64,000 nucleotides of DNA from Brienomyrus brachyistius (GCF_023856365.1 NC_064538.1:6257435-6321434); one strand, 5' to 3'. Shown: positions 35,672 to 47,705, counted from the first letter of the stretch. Notes: generated by a model from the letters alone, not told the origin. Translations and numbers: made by a program.

Positions 35672-36185
35672 TTGGAATGAGAATATGTCATATAATGTCT
35701 GTATAAAGGGTAACCTCTGATTGAGGTGCAACCTAGACCACCTGGACCAGGTACTGGTGTGAGTAATATAACATAACATAATGACATAATATAAGTAATC
35801 ATTAATTAATCATTACAGATGGTATTCAGTGTGAACCGCTAGGCTGGTATGGCATGTTTGGTATCAAACCGATGGAAAATCACTTCAGTTTCCAAATCTG
35901 GTTAGTGGTTACCACGAAAGTGAATATATGAAAAGTTACACTAGCCTAACGAAAATCATCAATACAAGGGAAATCAGTCTGGTCATGAATCTCAAAAGGA
36001 CTGATACAGACCCCCTTCCGAAAGCCCGCCAAATGGATGGTCAGCCATTGGTCCAGGACTCGAATTCCTGGTCACTCCTATTCACGAACTGTACACTATA
36101 AAACCTGGCACCTCAGAACAAAGCCAGGAGAGGAAAAACAGAAGGGAGGAGAAAACAACAGACCATCAGCCCGAAGAGAGGCAGA

Positions 36186-36364
36186 GAACATCAGCCCAAG
36201 AGAAGAGAAGCCCACAAGAAGCCCTCCTGAAGCCTATCAGTGAAGACCCAGCTGGACAGAGAACTGCAACCAAGCCCAAGCTTCACCAGGAGAGGGAATC
36301 AGAGGGACTCCACTCCAACAACCGCTGAAAACACCGCGCCTGCCTGAGTGCCATCACCCATCAG
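36186..36364. repeat. Direct repeat shared with 39514-39689
   Basis: About 177 bp starting AACATCAGCCCAAGAGAAG is repeated in the same orientation 3.3 kb to the right, with only a few changes. If the LTR model is right, the distant copy would be a fragment of the other LTR. Confidence 0.9.
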
Positions 36365-36403
36365 CTCATCAGCCTCCGCAACCAACTGCCAAGACCCCCC
36401 CCC

Positions 36404-36430
36404 CTCCCACACACACACACACACACACAC
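36404..36430. repeat. (CA)n microsatellite
   Basis: A C-run and then a CA dinucleotide run lie inside the LTR-like region. Confidence 0.9.
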
Positions 36431-37378
36431 TCTGCAACCAAGTAAACCAACGTCCTTTCATTTCTAACAATCTAAACTCCTATTCACCTGCTATATTACC
36501 TTAGGACAGTATTTCCACAAATTGCTTGCTTTGCAGAACAGTATTTTCCCTTTTATGTCCCTGCCTGTGCGATCTACGCTCTGAAACCTCAAACTCGCCT
36601 GAAATATCGCGAGACTCTCTCTCATCGGCCGTGAGGGGAGCTTCGCTACCGATCGTTTACATTACCTGGTGACGCAGCTCGCTGGACGAGCCTTCTATTC
36701 TACCCCAGGTTATTAAGCGATACTGGTTATTAATGAGTCCCATTTACGTCTCACATTAACAGAATCACGGGGATTCGCAATTGAGTTTGGAGGAGCCGAC
36801 CATTCGGCATAACAATTGGTGATGGCATTTGCTTTGCAGAACAGTATTTTCCCTTCTAAGGTTACTCATTTTAAATCTGGTCATTGCATTTTCATGATTA
36901 CATTGTTTGTGTCCACTCCGTTATTTCGTGTTTGTTTGTTAGGTGTAATGTCTGTCTTATGTTAGTTATAGGAATAAATGCATGACTTTTACAAAACTTC
37001 AGCCTCCGTTCATTGAGTGCTCACAATAGTCCCTGCCTGTGCGATCTAACCTCAAACAATTGAGTTTGGAGGAGCCGACCATTCAGCATAACAATTGGTT
37101 AATAATCACAAGGCACAAGGTTTAAACTTATTCTGAGCACACAATTTAAACTTTTTATGACCGGTCGTGCAGTGAAGAAGCGCTACTGTGAACTGTCTGC
37201 AAAAGTCGCACTCGTGGCAATCTGAAGGCATTTAAGCGGGATCATGCGGGCTTATAGTTATTTTTATTTCTATTATTAGTAGTTATATTATTTTGTTTTA
37301 TTTTTGGTTAACTCATTGTAGTTCTTTCGTATTAAACTGCAGTAAACTTTAACCCTATGTCTGACGAGATTCTCAGAT

Positions 37379-37531
37379 ATGGCTTTGTTTCCAGGTTCGA
37401 TTCGGACGAATTTCTCCGTTTCTATGTATCCTGGGAGAGATCTCTCTATTAGCGAACGGGAATACTTGTTACGAGGTTCTAACCTGAATTATGTTGCGCT
37501 TGGACTCCCTGACATAAGACCGATAGCTTAG
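37379..37531 (+). CDS. Small unrecognised reading frame inside the LTR-like element
   Basis: A 50-codon frame begins ATGGCTTTGTTTCCAGG and ends with TAG at 37529-37531. The peptide (contains NFSVSMYPGRD and SISEREYLLRG) has a balanced composition and might be the beginning of a retroelement protein. The context is 290 bp past the second LTR-like end. I do not recognise it and it may be chance. Confidence 0.2.
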   Translation: MALFPGSIRTNFSVSMYPGRDLSISEREYLLRGSNLNYVALGLPDIRPIA

Positions 37532-37867
37532 TTACCTGTCAGGATCATACTCATATGTGTGTGCCTGCTATAGACAAAGCAAGTTTAACACCACTTTGCG
37601 CTGTGAGCCAAGTGTGTCTGTCATTTAGAAATTGGGAGTCTCCTGTGCTTGAGACCCGCCGTGGTTAAGCACCATTTGCGACGAGATATAGTGTAGTCTC
37701 AATTTAGATCCGTCGCCGTAACGCGAGCGCCGTCTTGCTTCAGTAATTGTTTTAAGGGGTTTTAAACTGCGCAAAGGCACAGAAGAAGGCCGCAAGCGGC
37801 ATGCGCATGCATTAAATGTGTGTGTCACTCATCTAGCGTCGGCAACCGCCGAGCTATATCTTTGGTT
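37532..37867. other. Unassigned segment left of the minisatellite
   Basis: No gene is visible. The sequence is moderately CpG-containing and leads directly into the 46-bp tandem repeat. Confidence 0.5.
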
Positions 37868-38575
37868 ACCTCTAGTGGTCAGGCATAGAACTACCACTCC
37901 ATTTCGAAATTGCGCTTCTAGTGGTCAGGCATAGAACTACCACTCCATTTCGAAATTGCGCCTCTACTGGTCAGCCATAGAACTACCCATTTCGATATTG
38001 CGCCTCTAGTGGTCAGGAATAGAACTACCACTCCATTTCGAAATTGCGCCTCTACTGGTCAGGAATAGAACTACCACTCCATTTCGAAATTGCGCCTCTA
38101 CTGGTCAGGCATAGAACTACCCATTTCGATATTGCGCCTCCGGTGGTCAGGAATAGAACTACCACTCCATTTCGAAATTGCGCCTCTAGTGGTCAGGAAT
38201 AGAACTACCACTCCATTTCGAAATTGCGCCTCTAGTGGTCAGGCTTAGAACTACCACTCCATTTCGAAATTGCGCCTCTAGTGGTCAGGCTTAGAACTAC
38301 CACTCCATTTCGAAATTGCGCCTCTAGTGGTCAGGCTTAGAACTACCACTCCATTTCGAAATTGCGCCTCTAGTGGTCAGGCATAGAACTACCACTCCAT
38401 TTCGAAATTGCGCCTCTAGTGGTCAGGCATAGAACTACCACTCCATTTCGAAATTGCGCCTCTAGTGGTCAGGCATAGAACTACCACTCAATTTCGAAAT
38501 TGCGCTTCTAGCGGCAGGCCATAGCAGTGCCACTCCATTGAAATTGCACCTCTAGTGGTCAGCCATAGTAGGTTA
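37868..38575. repeat. 46-bp minisatellite, about 16 copies
   Basis: The repeat unit reads CCTCTAGTGGTCAGGCATAG then AACTACCACTCCATTTCGAA and ATTGCG. Two copies are 39 bp because ACTCCAT is missing and they read TTCGATATTGCG. Copies fall into subtypes by CAGGCATAG, CAGGAATAG and CAGGCTTAG, with the three CTTAG copies adjacent. The last two copies are clearly degenerate. Confidence 0.97.
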
Positions 38576-39513
38576 ACAACATCTGAGTTGGGTCTCTGGT
38601 GGTCAACTGCGGTGATACCAACACGCATAATTGGACACAGGTTCTTGCCTGAAAGCAGGAATCAACTTCACGGACAAAAATCAATTTGATCACAATACAT
38701 TAACATCTAATTAGGTTATTGTTGCATAACTAATTGATGTTTACAATTGAATAAGAAACACAATTCATTTGGTTTGATTTCTGTTTTACCTTTTTGATTT
38801 ATTTTAGGTTTTATTTCACCTTTTGCTTTCATTCACTCCCTCTCCCCCAACAAGGGGACTTGCATAGAAGTTCAACCATTATTAACAACAGTAAACCAGT
38901 TACGTACACAATCCCATTAGGAAGTCGTTTGGATGTGATCAGTTGAGCCCTTCGGGTGCTGGGTGCTTACCATTCGCTCTCTGTTGGTTGAGCTTGTCTG
39001 TGGCTCTGCTGTCACTGCTTGCGATCGTACAGTTTGTCAGAACTGAAGGGGAGTTCTCAGCAATTGGACGCCCAAAAGCGTGCCAGCCCGGCTACACCCA
39101 CTGACTCATTAAGGGCAAGGCTGACAGGTACCTCAGGCGGTCATTACAACTTTTGAGCAGGACCTCGTCTAGGGTGAGATCTGACAACGGCCCTAGCTTG
39201 GGCTCTCACTAGGGTGGGTGATACCTGAAGGCAATTTTGCCAGCCGATAAGCTGAGCTCCACCTGGGTTGTCTCAGTTGTGCATACAGAACACGCCCTTC
39301 CAAGATGACATTGCTGGGGATCGGGGGAGTGGGAGCCGGACTCAGGCTTGCTTGGCTGGGATTGAGCTTATGGGACGTGCCCTGTTCAGGAGGGACACCT
39401 GACAGCATTCAAACCTCTCCACCTGCATCACTAGCTTAACACTGCAACACCTCGTATAGGGACAAGTAAAGCAGAACCTACTAGTGGTCCCCCTTCTGGT
39501 CAAAGAAGGGAAG
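38576..39513. other. Unassigned segment between minisatellite and direct repeat
   Basis: I find no credible reading frame or repeat. By position it would be the interior of the LTR-like element bracketed by the 36186/39514 direct repeats, but no retroelement domain can be read in it. Confidence 0.5.
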
Positions 39514-39689
39514 AACATCAGCCCAAGAGAAGAGAAGCCCACAAGAAGCCCTCCTGAAGCCTATCAGTGAAGACCCAGCTGGACAGAGAACTGCAACCAA
39601 GCCCAAGCTTCACCAGGAGAGGGAATCAGAGGGGCTCCACTCCAACAACCGCTGCAAACACCACGCGTCCCTGAGTGCCATCACCCATG
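39514..39689. repeat. Second copy of the 36186-36364 direct repeat
   Basis: It is nearly identical to 36186-36364. It is followed within about 20 bp by LINE coding sequence, so whatever carried it is truncated here. Confidence 0.9.
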
Positions 39690-39704
39690 CTTTGGTGTAC
39701 TGAG

Positions 39705-40447
39705 CTTGCTGCTCGTCACGTTGCTGACCCATGACTGCACCTCCAGTTCCAGCACGAACCATATTATCAAGTTTGCAGATGGCACCACAGCAGTGCGTCT
39801 CGTCAGTGACAACCATGACACATGTCATACAGAGAGGATGTGCGACAGCTAGCAGTCTGGTGCAAGGACAATAATGTACATAACTTTGGCAAGACAAAAG
39901 AGCTGATTGTTGACTTCAGAAGGACCAAGGCTGGCCACTCCCCACTCACCATCGATGGCACTACAGCAGAGAAGTGAAGAGCACCAAGTTCTTTTGTGTT
40001 CACATCACAGAGGACCTCATCTGGACCAGCAACACCGCTTCCCTGACAAAAACATCCCGGAAATGCCTGCACTTTCTGCATCGACTGAAGAAAGTACACC
40101 TCCCCAAATCTGTCTTCGCCACCTTCTACAGCGTTCTGACCAGCTGTAGTACAGTCTGTTATGGAGACTGCCACGCCTCAGAGCACAGAGACCTTCAGAG
40201 GATTGTGCAGACAGTTGAGTGCATCATCAGTAGTTCTTCACCCAGCCTGCAGGACCTTGACACCTCCCGCTGCATCCAAATAGCCACCAGCATCGATGCT
40301 GAACCTCCACCATCCCTCCCACAGGCTACACTCCCCTTCTTCACCTAGAAGATTCTATAGCATCAGGAGCCGGTCTGCTAGACTGTGCAATATCTTCTTC
40401 TCCCAAGCAGTCCGGCTCCTGAACACCACTAAAATGGATTTAAAATA
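39705..40447 (+). pseudogene. L2/Rex-type LINE, C-terminal part of pol, inactivated
   Basis: The active-site region reads HDC...NHIIKFADGTTAV, so the FADD box is changed to FADG. A stop follows at about 39850. After a frame change the thumb and C-terminal domain continue at 39974-40348 (STKFFCVHITEDLIWTSN, TSRKCLHFLHRLKKVHLP, TFYSVLTSCSTVCYGDC). A second frame change leads to FYSIRSRSARLCN. It is the same general family as the LINE at 34108-35113 but in the opposite orientation. Confidence 0.78.
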
Positions 40448-40648
40448 TCTGATGGCAAGTAAAAAATTCTGAATTGTTTTAATACTTTGTTGTTATGACT
40501 AAACAATTAATTACATAATACCTTTTTGCGGAATTTTTACAGCCTGCAAGTGTTGTTGCATAAGTGTTCAAGATGCAAATTGATCATTTATTCATAATTG
40601 ATTTTATTTTAAATAATTCATTGAATGTAAGGATAAAATGTAAACACA

Positions 40649-40765
40649 CTACCGTTCAAAAGTTTGGATCACTTAGAAATTTTCTTACTTTTGAAAAAAG
40701 GCAAGTTTTTTGTCCATGAAAATAACACCAAGTTGATCATCCACGCATTTCTTGATAAATCCGCA
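40649..40765. mobile_element. Tc1-like terminal repeat fragment
   Basis: The tip CACTACCGTTCAAAAGTTTG followed by GATCACTTAGAAATTTTCTT and TTTTTTGTCCATGAAAATAA matches a widespread fish Tc1 terminus. No transposase follows and the opposite end was not found. Confidence 0.65.
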
Positions 40766-41274
40766 GACTGAGTCATTTCCCAGTCCGTGTAATCAAAACA
40801 GTTCCGTAACATGGAATCTGATTGGTCCGACCAACAGTGCACCGTCCTAAGGGTTGGAGTTTCCTGTTTCAGCTCCTGCCTGTAGGCAGGCAGGAGCAGA
40901 ATGGAGCGATGATCTGATTGGCCGAATGAGGCGTGGGGGAGGGCTTTGTACACATTCTGGAAGGAAGTGTAACAGTGGTTGAGCAGCCTCTCTCCTTCTG
41001 TGTTGAACTGAATGTGTTGATGGAGTTTGTATCCCAGAGACTGTGAGCAAGGCCAGGAACAAGCCAGAGTTGTGGTGTTAGAGATGGATTTTTATTTAAA
41101 TTAGAAATAGATTATTGTATACTACTACAAATAAGACAGATTAATAAATAGAGTTAATGTGCTTTCTGTCAGAAAGGGATGCTGGCTATGTGCTTCCTAT
41201 ACACAGGGCCAGAGTCTAAACAGTGTGCTATAGCCACTCTGTAGTCTCGCAGCACAGTGGATGACGGTCGCACT
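40766..41274. other. Unassigned segment right of the Tc1 tip
   Basis: I see no gene. It contains a short CCTGCCTGTAGGCAGGCAGG palindrome (about 40875-40894) and ordinary-looking sequence. Confidence 0.5.
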
Positions 41275-41455
41275 ACATGGGGGAGAGAGAGAGCATGCTG
41301 GGATATGATGTTTTATGGGGTCGTGTGTCTGCGTGCATGCACTACATGAGTAGAGAGAGAGAGAGAGTATGCTGGGATATGTCTCTATACGCATGTGCTA
41401 CATGAGTAGAGAGAGAGAGCATGCTGGGATATGTCTCTATGCGCATGCGCTACAG
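41275..41455. repeat. Three tandem copies of a GAGA/CATGCTGGGATATG unit
   Basis: Copies contain GAGAGAGAGAG(C/T)ATGCTGGGATATG and then TGTCT..GCGCATG and CTACATGAGTA. The spacing is 56-75 bp. The GA runs differ in length between copies. Confidence 0.85.
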
Positions 41456-41929
41456 GCTGATCAAATGCATTATAGGTAAACATCTCATTTCTACTTCCTT
41501 CGACGTCAGGGTCGACTGAAAGGTAATTCCTCCTAAAAGTTTGCTGGTTAAATTCTTTCTTCAACCTTATATCGAAATAAAACTTACTGCTAAAATTTTT
41601 CTTCTTTAAACATGTTGGTCAAATATAACAAGTTTAAGTGCTTTCTTCTTTTAAAATACGGAAAGTGCCTACACCTAACAGCACGTGACTGCGGCTTGAC
41701 ACCTGATGGACTTTTTCACATTCGTCCTGCTATACGTTTTTTATTATATTTTTGTTTTAATATTTATTATTCCTTAAAACGTAATAAAAAATATCACTTA
41801 AATAAATACATGTAATGTATTTTTGTCCTCTTAAAGTTTAACGGCCCCCTGTCTGACGAACCTACATGTTCCCCTTAGCCTAGCGACATATATGCCCCAC
41901 GTGGCCCCTTACAGTCAAGCACATCTAAT
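41456..41929. other. Unassigned AT-rich segment
   Basis: A chance 67-codon frame (41612-41815) has no domain signature. I see nothing else of note. Confidence 0.5.
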
Positions 41930-42040
41930 ACCATATACGGATATAACAGTGGACCAATCAGAAATCTATATATGGAGATTACCCCTGGACCAATCAGAAT
42001 ACCATATATGGACATAACTCTGGACCAATTAGAATAAAGG
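41930..42040. repeat. Three ~36-bp tandem units with CCAAT and CCATATATGG
   Basis: CCAAT boxes recur at 41954, 41990 and 42025, each preceded by CTGGA or GTGGA. An AT-rich block (CCATATACGG, CTATATATGG, CCATATATGG) stands before each one. The last block is a perfect CArG-type sequence. The arrangement looks like a small promoter-type array, but no transcript or gene is visible next to it. Confidence 0.5.
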
Positions 42041-42607
42041 ACACAACCCCCCCACCTATGACATCATAAACGGACCCCTACTAAGCTCCGCCCAAAGTGC
42101 CTCTAAATTTCTCTAATCACCACTTGTGAAAATGACGAAAGATTTTATTAATTTCTATAAAGTTCCACAAGGCTAGTTTTTAAAACCGTCCAATAATATC
42201 AACTATCTCTGTTGATCAAAGACAGTTACTGACAACATTGCACCATCATATCGAAGAGAAAGGTAATCTCTCTGGCGAACCCAATAAAACTTTGGAGAGC
42301 TGACTCTTGAATGATTCCTAACTGTTATCGATGGGCCTTAGGTACAACCTCATAAGAATTCATGACATCAGCTTTAAGAGAATTTGCTTGACTGACAAAG
42401 CAGAGGAAGCTTCTTTTCTGCAGAAGATAAGTCCATAAATGTCATGGCATAGAGATGCTGCCATATCCCTGCTTGTCTCTTCCCCTTCATCGCCCTAACA
42501 AGCCATACCAGTTACAGTACTTCTTTATCCCTCATCTTGCCTCGTGTTCCTAACCCTCGTGTGGAAATCACTCCCAGCCACCTCTTGTTAGCCCCCTTGT
42601 TAGTTAC
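42041..42607. other. Unassigned segment
   Basis: I see no gene, RNA or repeat that I can support. Confidence 0.5.
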
Positions 42608-42757
42608 GTATACATCCATCCATCCATCCATCCATTTTCCAAACCGCTTATCCTACTGGGTCGCAGGGGGTCCGGAGCATATCCCGGAAGCAATGGAACA
42701 ACCCAGGATGGGGGGCCAGCCCATCGCAGGGCACACTCACACACCATTCGTGATTAT
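42608..42757 (-). mobile_element. SINE fragment (3' half)
   Basis: This is the same family as the SINE at 10400-10772, retaining only the tail side: CATCCATCCATCC repeats, TTTTCCAAACCGCTTATCC and CAGCCCATCGCAGGGCACAC. The head with the polymerase III boxes is absent. Confidence 0.8.
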
Positions 42758-42990
42758 ATTATTGCACTATACTGTATAAATAAAAAGTAAACTGTTAATA
42801 AAAAGTTGTGGTAATAAAGTGCACAGAGAGTAAGAGAGAGTAGGGTTTCACATAAACTTATGTTCATTAGCATTTAGTATTCTGATGGCTTTGGGGGTAG
42901 AAGCTCTTATTAAATCTGGTTGTTCTGCAATGCATGCTGCGGTAACGTTTACCAGAGGGCAGAAGTTCAAACATCTCATGTGCTCGGTGC
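42758..42990. mobile_element. Retroposon-like remnant
   Basis: The stretch containing CATGCTGCGGTAACGTTTAC and CAGAGGGCAGAAGTTCAAAC resembles the 3' part of a common fish retroposon. I base this on general familiarity only and no borders are visible. Confidence 0.3.
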
Positions 42991-43115
42991 GTGGGATCTT
43001 TTTTAAATATAATTATGCATATGTAGAACTAGGGATATGATCCTATTAAGTATGATAGTTCTGTCTCATTAATGCAGGACCGACATCCATAGTAACTGTG
43101 TTGATCTATCCATTT

Positions 43116-43148
43116 GTGTGCATGTGTGTGTGTGTGTGTGTGTGTGCG
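43116..43148. repeat. (TG)n microsatellite
   Basis: A run of TG dinucleotides. The following segment to about 43370 contains TTATGGTTATGGTTAGGG- and GGGGACCACGAAACTG-type sequence seen in dispersed fish repeats. Confidence 0.85.
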
Positions 43149-43379
43149 AGCGGGTATACCTATCCTACCCCATAACGTGATAAATACCTGTTTTTTTTTC
43201 CCTTATGGGGACCACGAAACTGAAAATCAGGAAAACTCTATTTTATAAAATTCTGTGACTGCTATGGAAAAACTAAAAATGCAAAACCTCTTGTATTTTG
43301 CTTGGTTACTTATGGTTATGGTTAGGGCAGGGTGGGGGTTAAGGTTGTCATAGTTAGCGTTAGCATACACTGAATGAAT

Positions 43380-45164
43380 CAGGGTAGTGAAAAACATTTA
43401 TAAACACATCATTTTGGTATTGGTACAATCCTGTTCTGGTTAGTTAGCAGAGGGAGTAAATCATCCGGAGTTTCATCTCTCAATCTCCTACTACACCCAC
43501 TCAGCATCACAGTATGGACTCCCCAATGCAACTGATCTGCACGTATTTGTACTCTAGGTGGAAATTGAAGCCCCCATAGGAAAAACTCAAAGCCTACAGA
43601 CATATGCACAAAACCAGGGGACATGCTCAGTTCTGCAGGCCTGGAAGTGTGAGAGAAGGCTATTTATTGAGTTTCCCCTCTGCCCCTGGTAAAGATGAAA
43701 CATGCACAAGTCTACTTTTTAACCAACTGCTAAGTCATTCAACACACATATACTTACATGAAGGTCTGACTGATACTGGAGCTTCCAGTGCCCGTAAACC
43801 AGGTACTGGGGTACTCCATTTCCTTCTTGATAATTAGCGCCATTGAAAAAAAACGGTGCCTTTCGTAATATTAACAGACTCTCAGACAAATGTACTGCTT
43901 GAAGACCCTGCCACTATTCGCATTTTCCAGCAGGAGTCACAAATCTGCATTGCACTCAGTTTATTCTCAGATGAGCTCATGCATGTTTCTATGTGCATCT
44001 TTACACTTAAACAAATACAGCTGCCTAAACCCTGTTGTTATATTCCATATATATTTGTCATGACTGGCCTTTTTTCCTCAAATGATGGATTTCTGAAACT
44101 AAAATTGACAGTAATCTAAAATATTTATATTACCACATCATCGACACATGTTCTGATATGACATAGCATTCCCCTGGACCATGGTGCGACTTAGACACGA
44201 GATATAACATGCCATTCACGGTAAAACTCCACATAGGTGCAACACTTAATGTCAACGTTGTCAATGTCAATGTTGAGTTAATGTCAACGTTAAATTCATG
44301 GATGCGCAAATTAAGTAATACAGTTACAGTACAAAAACGAGCAGAGCTGTGTATGGCATGACTATCTCGCGGCGACAGAATATGCTTATCCTTCTAATTA
44401 TTCAGAAGAAAATATATTTGCAAGCACAGCCGTTCACGGCTTCCGTACAAAAGCTGTCACTACGCTACAGGAAGTATACACGGCCAATACAGGATTTACA
44501 CAAGTCTGCTTCTTTTGTTTTATTTAGTAACAACTTTCACAAAAATGAACAGCAATACTTCTAAAAGTGCAAATTTGTTGCCAAATTAAATAAACAAAGA
44601 AATTAATCATAAAAATAGTCAATGTATATACAACTAACCATTTCCAATCAAAAAGTACATACAAGTCTAAATAGTAATTAACCAAACTATATAAAGAATA
44701 CAAGTTTGAATGCAGGTAGTTTGTATAAATTTTACTGTGTTCAGACTGAAAAATCAGCACCAGCCTTACACACATTGCAGTTCTGCTTTTTTCTTCTTTT
44801 AACATAATTACCCGTTATCACGTTCACGAGGCAGAAGATCCCTGCAAATGTGAAAATTCACAAGTAACAGGCACCATTAACCTCAACCCATAACAGTCTG
44901 CTAGCCTGAACAATAATACACTCTATGTATTACCAATTATTACGCAGGTTGTCGCTTTATCAAATCATGACTGTTACTAATACGTGGGAGTGAAACGCGT
45001 GTCACGAGATCTCGCGATATTACAACATGACGAGATTTCTCGTTGGAGCGAAAAGCGGTTTCACGAATGCGCTGCAAATATGTCGGCGTCTGACTGAATT
45101 ACTATAGTAGATACCCCAGACACTTTCAAATCTTTTGTGTAGCAGCATTTTGGGTACCCGGCGA
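43380..45164. other. Unassigned segment left of copy B
   Basis: No gene is supported. Around 44992-45060 there are several CGAGATCTCGCGATA-type palindromic stretches. A short frame with a protease-like DTGAS string (43774-43788) is discussed among the rejected items. Confidence 0.5.
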
Positions 45165-45461
45165 AAAATATAAATGGCGAAAGGGAGACAGACAAAACAT
45201 GAACCATCTGTAAAGACTGAAGCTAATGCCGCACACAGCGGCTAATGCTACTACTAACCACTATGCAAAGCCAACTGCAGCACCATCATAGCTCTTTATT
45301 TAAATTCACTGCACCAGTGAAGAAAACATTTTTCAAAAAATGTTATGTTTGTTATTGGGTGCTTTCCACTTCATGCACCCACATATAGCGCTAGCGTAAA
45401 GCAATACATTCTGGTCCTGACGCAATGCATCATGGTTAGATTTTTATCGCCCGCTGCATTA
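45165..45461. repeat. Left outpost of the segmental duplication, copy B
   Basis: It pairs with 7251-7550. Sequence corresponding to 7551-7856, to 7892-10512 and to about 10540-10592 of copy A is missing from copy B, so only short remnants (45472-45502 and 45503-45529) connect it to the main block. Confidence 0.85.
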
Positions 45462-45502
45462 CGTCCCATGTCACATGGTACAAAAACCTCGCGAGAGCAA
45501 GA

Positions 45503-45710
45503 TGGGGGCCAGCCCATCGCAGGGCACACAATTAGCCTCAGCATGTTTTTGGACTGTGGGGGGAAACCGGAGTACCCGGAGGAAACCCCACGATGACATG
45601 AGGAGAACATGCAAACTCCGCACACATGTGACCCAGGTGGAGACTCGAACCCGGGCCCCAGAGGTGTGAGATAACAGTGCTAACCACTGCACCACCATGC
45701 TGCCCCCCAA
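45503..45710 (-). mobile_element. SINE with internal deletion (head half retained)
   Basis: It corresponds to the SINE at 10400-10772. The A and B boxes are present (B box GGTTCGAGTC at about 45645), but about 50 bp of the body and all of the tail are deleted. The right flank CAAATGGAAAACCATTAAAT is the same as in copy A. Confidence 0.85.
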
Positions 45711-47705
45711 ATGGAAAACCATTAAATACAATAGGAACAGCTTAGTGTGACTTTAAAATATTACCATGTATTATATTTTAAGTTTGTTGTAGGGATTTTA
45801 CAGATTTCTTTTCTAAAAATTAAAAAAAAAAATACACAACACATCCACCATAATAAAAATGTATACAAAAAATGACAGATATATAAAATCGCAAGTCACA
45901 GTTAAAGCATGAACATAATGTTTTAGCTGTCAAGAGCTTCGGAGAAATTATATGAGTATAACTTTATGTGTATTTAGTATATAAGAGTGTTGTCTTTTTG
46001 CTGGTGGGGGGGGCCTCTACGATCCAGGGCAGGGCCCGGGCCCAGGGGCGGTGGCCCCGCCCACCCCGCCTATAGCTCCACACCTGCGAACAACATTACA
46101 TAATTTGGCGCCTATTGACGTATTACAGCTGCTGTTTGAGCTACTGCAGTATGGCGGTATATGATAAATTAATAACAAACGGGAAAGTAAAATTGGTATA
46201 CCTTCCAGCACTAATGCCGACTCATTTGAGACAACATCATCTGAGCATGTGTACGACCCAGCAAGGCAGAAACAGCTTCTGGAAGTTAGACTCCCTGTGG
46301 CTCTTTCGTTAGGATATTTCAGTCAAGTGTGTATTATTTTTAATCAAATATCAAAAATCTTTATTATCCAAGTGCTAAGTCCAAATATATGTAGAGTATA
46401 TGCAATCGCCGCATTTTCAATAACCACTTCCGCTGGTCAGGGTTACCATGAACCTGGAATCTAAAGGATGTACATGGCAGGAGTTACCTAGGACTGAATG
46501 CCAGTATGACACGGGATGCACACTATGAGACCATATGTTTTGGACTATATAAAAAAAAACCCTCACAAATATTGTGAGAATCTTACAGTTGGCACACGGG
46601 CAGGTACACAACCATTTCACTAGAATGCATTCAGGAAGACACTATTCTCCTGGCAAGCGCCAAAACCCGATTCATCCCCCAGACGAATTCAACACTCCAA
46701 AGCACATGTTTCCACTGCTCCACTTCTCTTGGGCAGCTCTAGTAGGGCGGAAATTTGATGAACAGACCTGCTACAAAAGGGGCACCTTATTACAGTCCCA
46801 CATTGAAAGTCAGAGCTTTTCAGAATAACTCTTTCTACCGGCAATGTTTGTCTATGCAGAGTGCTGTAAGACTGTATACTTATGTGTATGTTAGTAAAGG
46901 CTGTAGCTGACACAACGGACCCCACTAATTAGAAAGGGGTAATTGTACACATGTGGCGTCCAGTATGTTCTTCTATAACAGTTTCTTCAAAAAAAAAAAA
47001 AAAAAAAAAACTCACATTACACAAATTGGCACTATCAAAACGAGGATTATGGGGAAAATGGGGACTGTGATGGAGATTACATACACGTAGGCATGGTATT
47101 TAGTTTTTTCAAATCTGGTCACCTTCCAGAGTAATTGTAAACAAAAACCATCTTCACCCTATTTGATGCTTTATAAATGGACAATCAGTCGCGCAGTAAA
47201 TGGGGGTATAGAGAGACGCAGAGCTTGTCTAACAAGAAACCCTGGGAAGCTAACATTAATGGGGTGGGTATGGATAGCAAAACCTTTGATACAGATTACA
47301 GATTTATATCTCACCTGAACCCTGGCGGGTTCCGTGCCAATAGGGGTTGGGATTAGGGTTAGTTAACTTAAGTAGTAATATTGATGTGTATATTCTCCTA
47401 TTCTCCAGTCAGTGAATCGTGAAACCTAATGTTAATATGTTTCTATACCTATGTGTTCTGCTTAAAAACCCATAAAGGCAAGCACAGTGTTTAGACATTC
47501 TGTTACTTAGACTAGTAAACTATAAGATCCTTCAGCTTTCAATGAACCTGACACAAGAGTCTAAACAACAAATGTGTGCCATGTCATTTCTCATCTTTAC
47601 GTCTTGTATCCTTTATATGGTAATTGGGTTTTCAAGGTGGAATTGCAGGTCGATCATTTTAAGGATCTAGATGTAAACCCTGGTGTTGCTTTAATATTTT
47701 TTTTG

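Larger units (their letters stand above)
35672..37089 (+). mobile_element. LTR-retroelement-like region with duplicated LTR 3' ends
   Basis: The proposed LTR starts TGTTGGAATGAGAATATG (35672) and contains a TATA box (CTATAAAACC, about 36098). It ends TTTGGAGGAGCCGACCATTC then GGCATAACA (about 36812), followed by ATTGGTGATGG, a position where a primer site would be expected. The same end recurs at about 37089. Shared upstream segments (TTTGCTTTGCAGAACAGTAT, at about 36529 and 36828) show a second, partial LTR with an AATAAA at about 36972. No gag or pol is recognisable. The LTR reading is inference. Confidence 0.4.

Noticed and set aside
43604..43837. A DTGAS string suggesting a retroviral-type protease
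   Set aside because: The neighbouring residues do not follow the protease pattern, the frame ends soon after, and no reverse transcriptase or gag sequence is near. Five residues are not enough.
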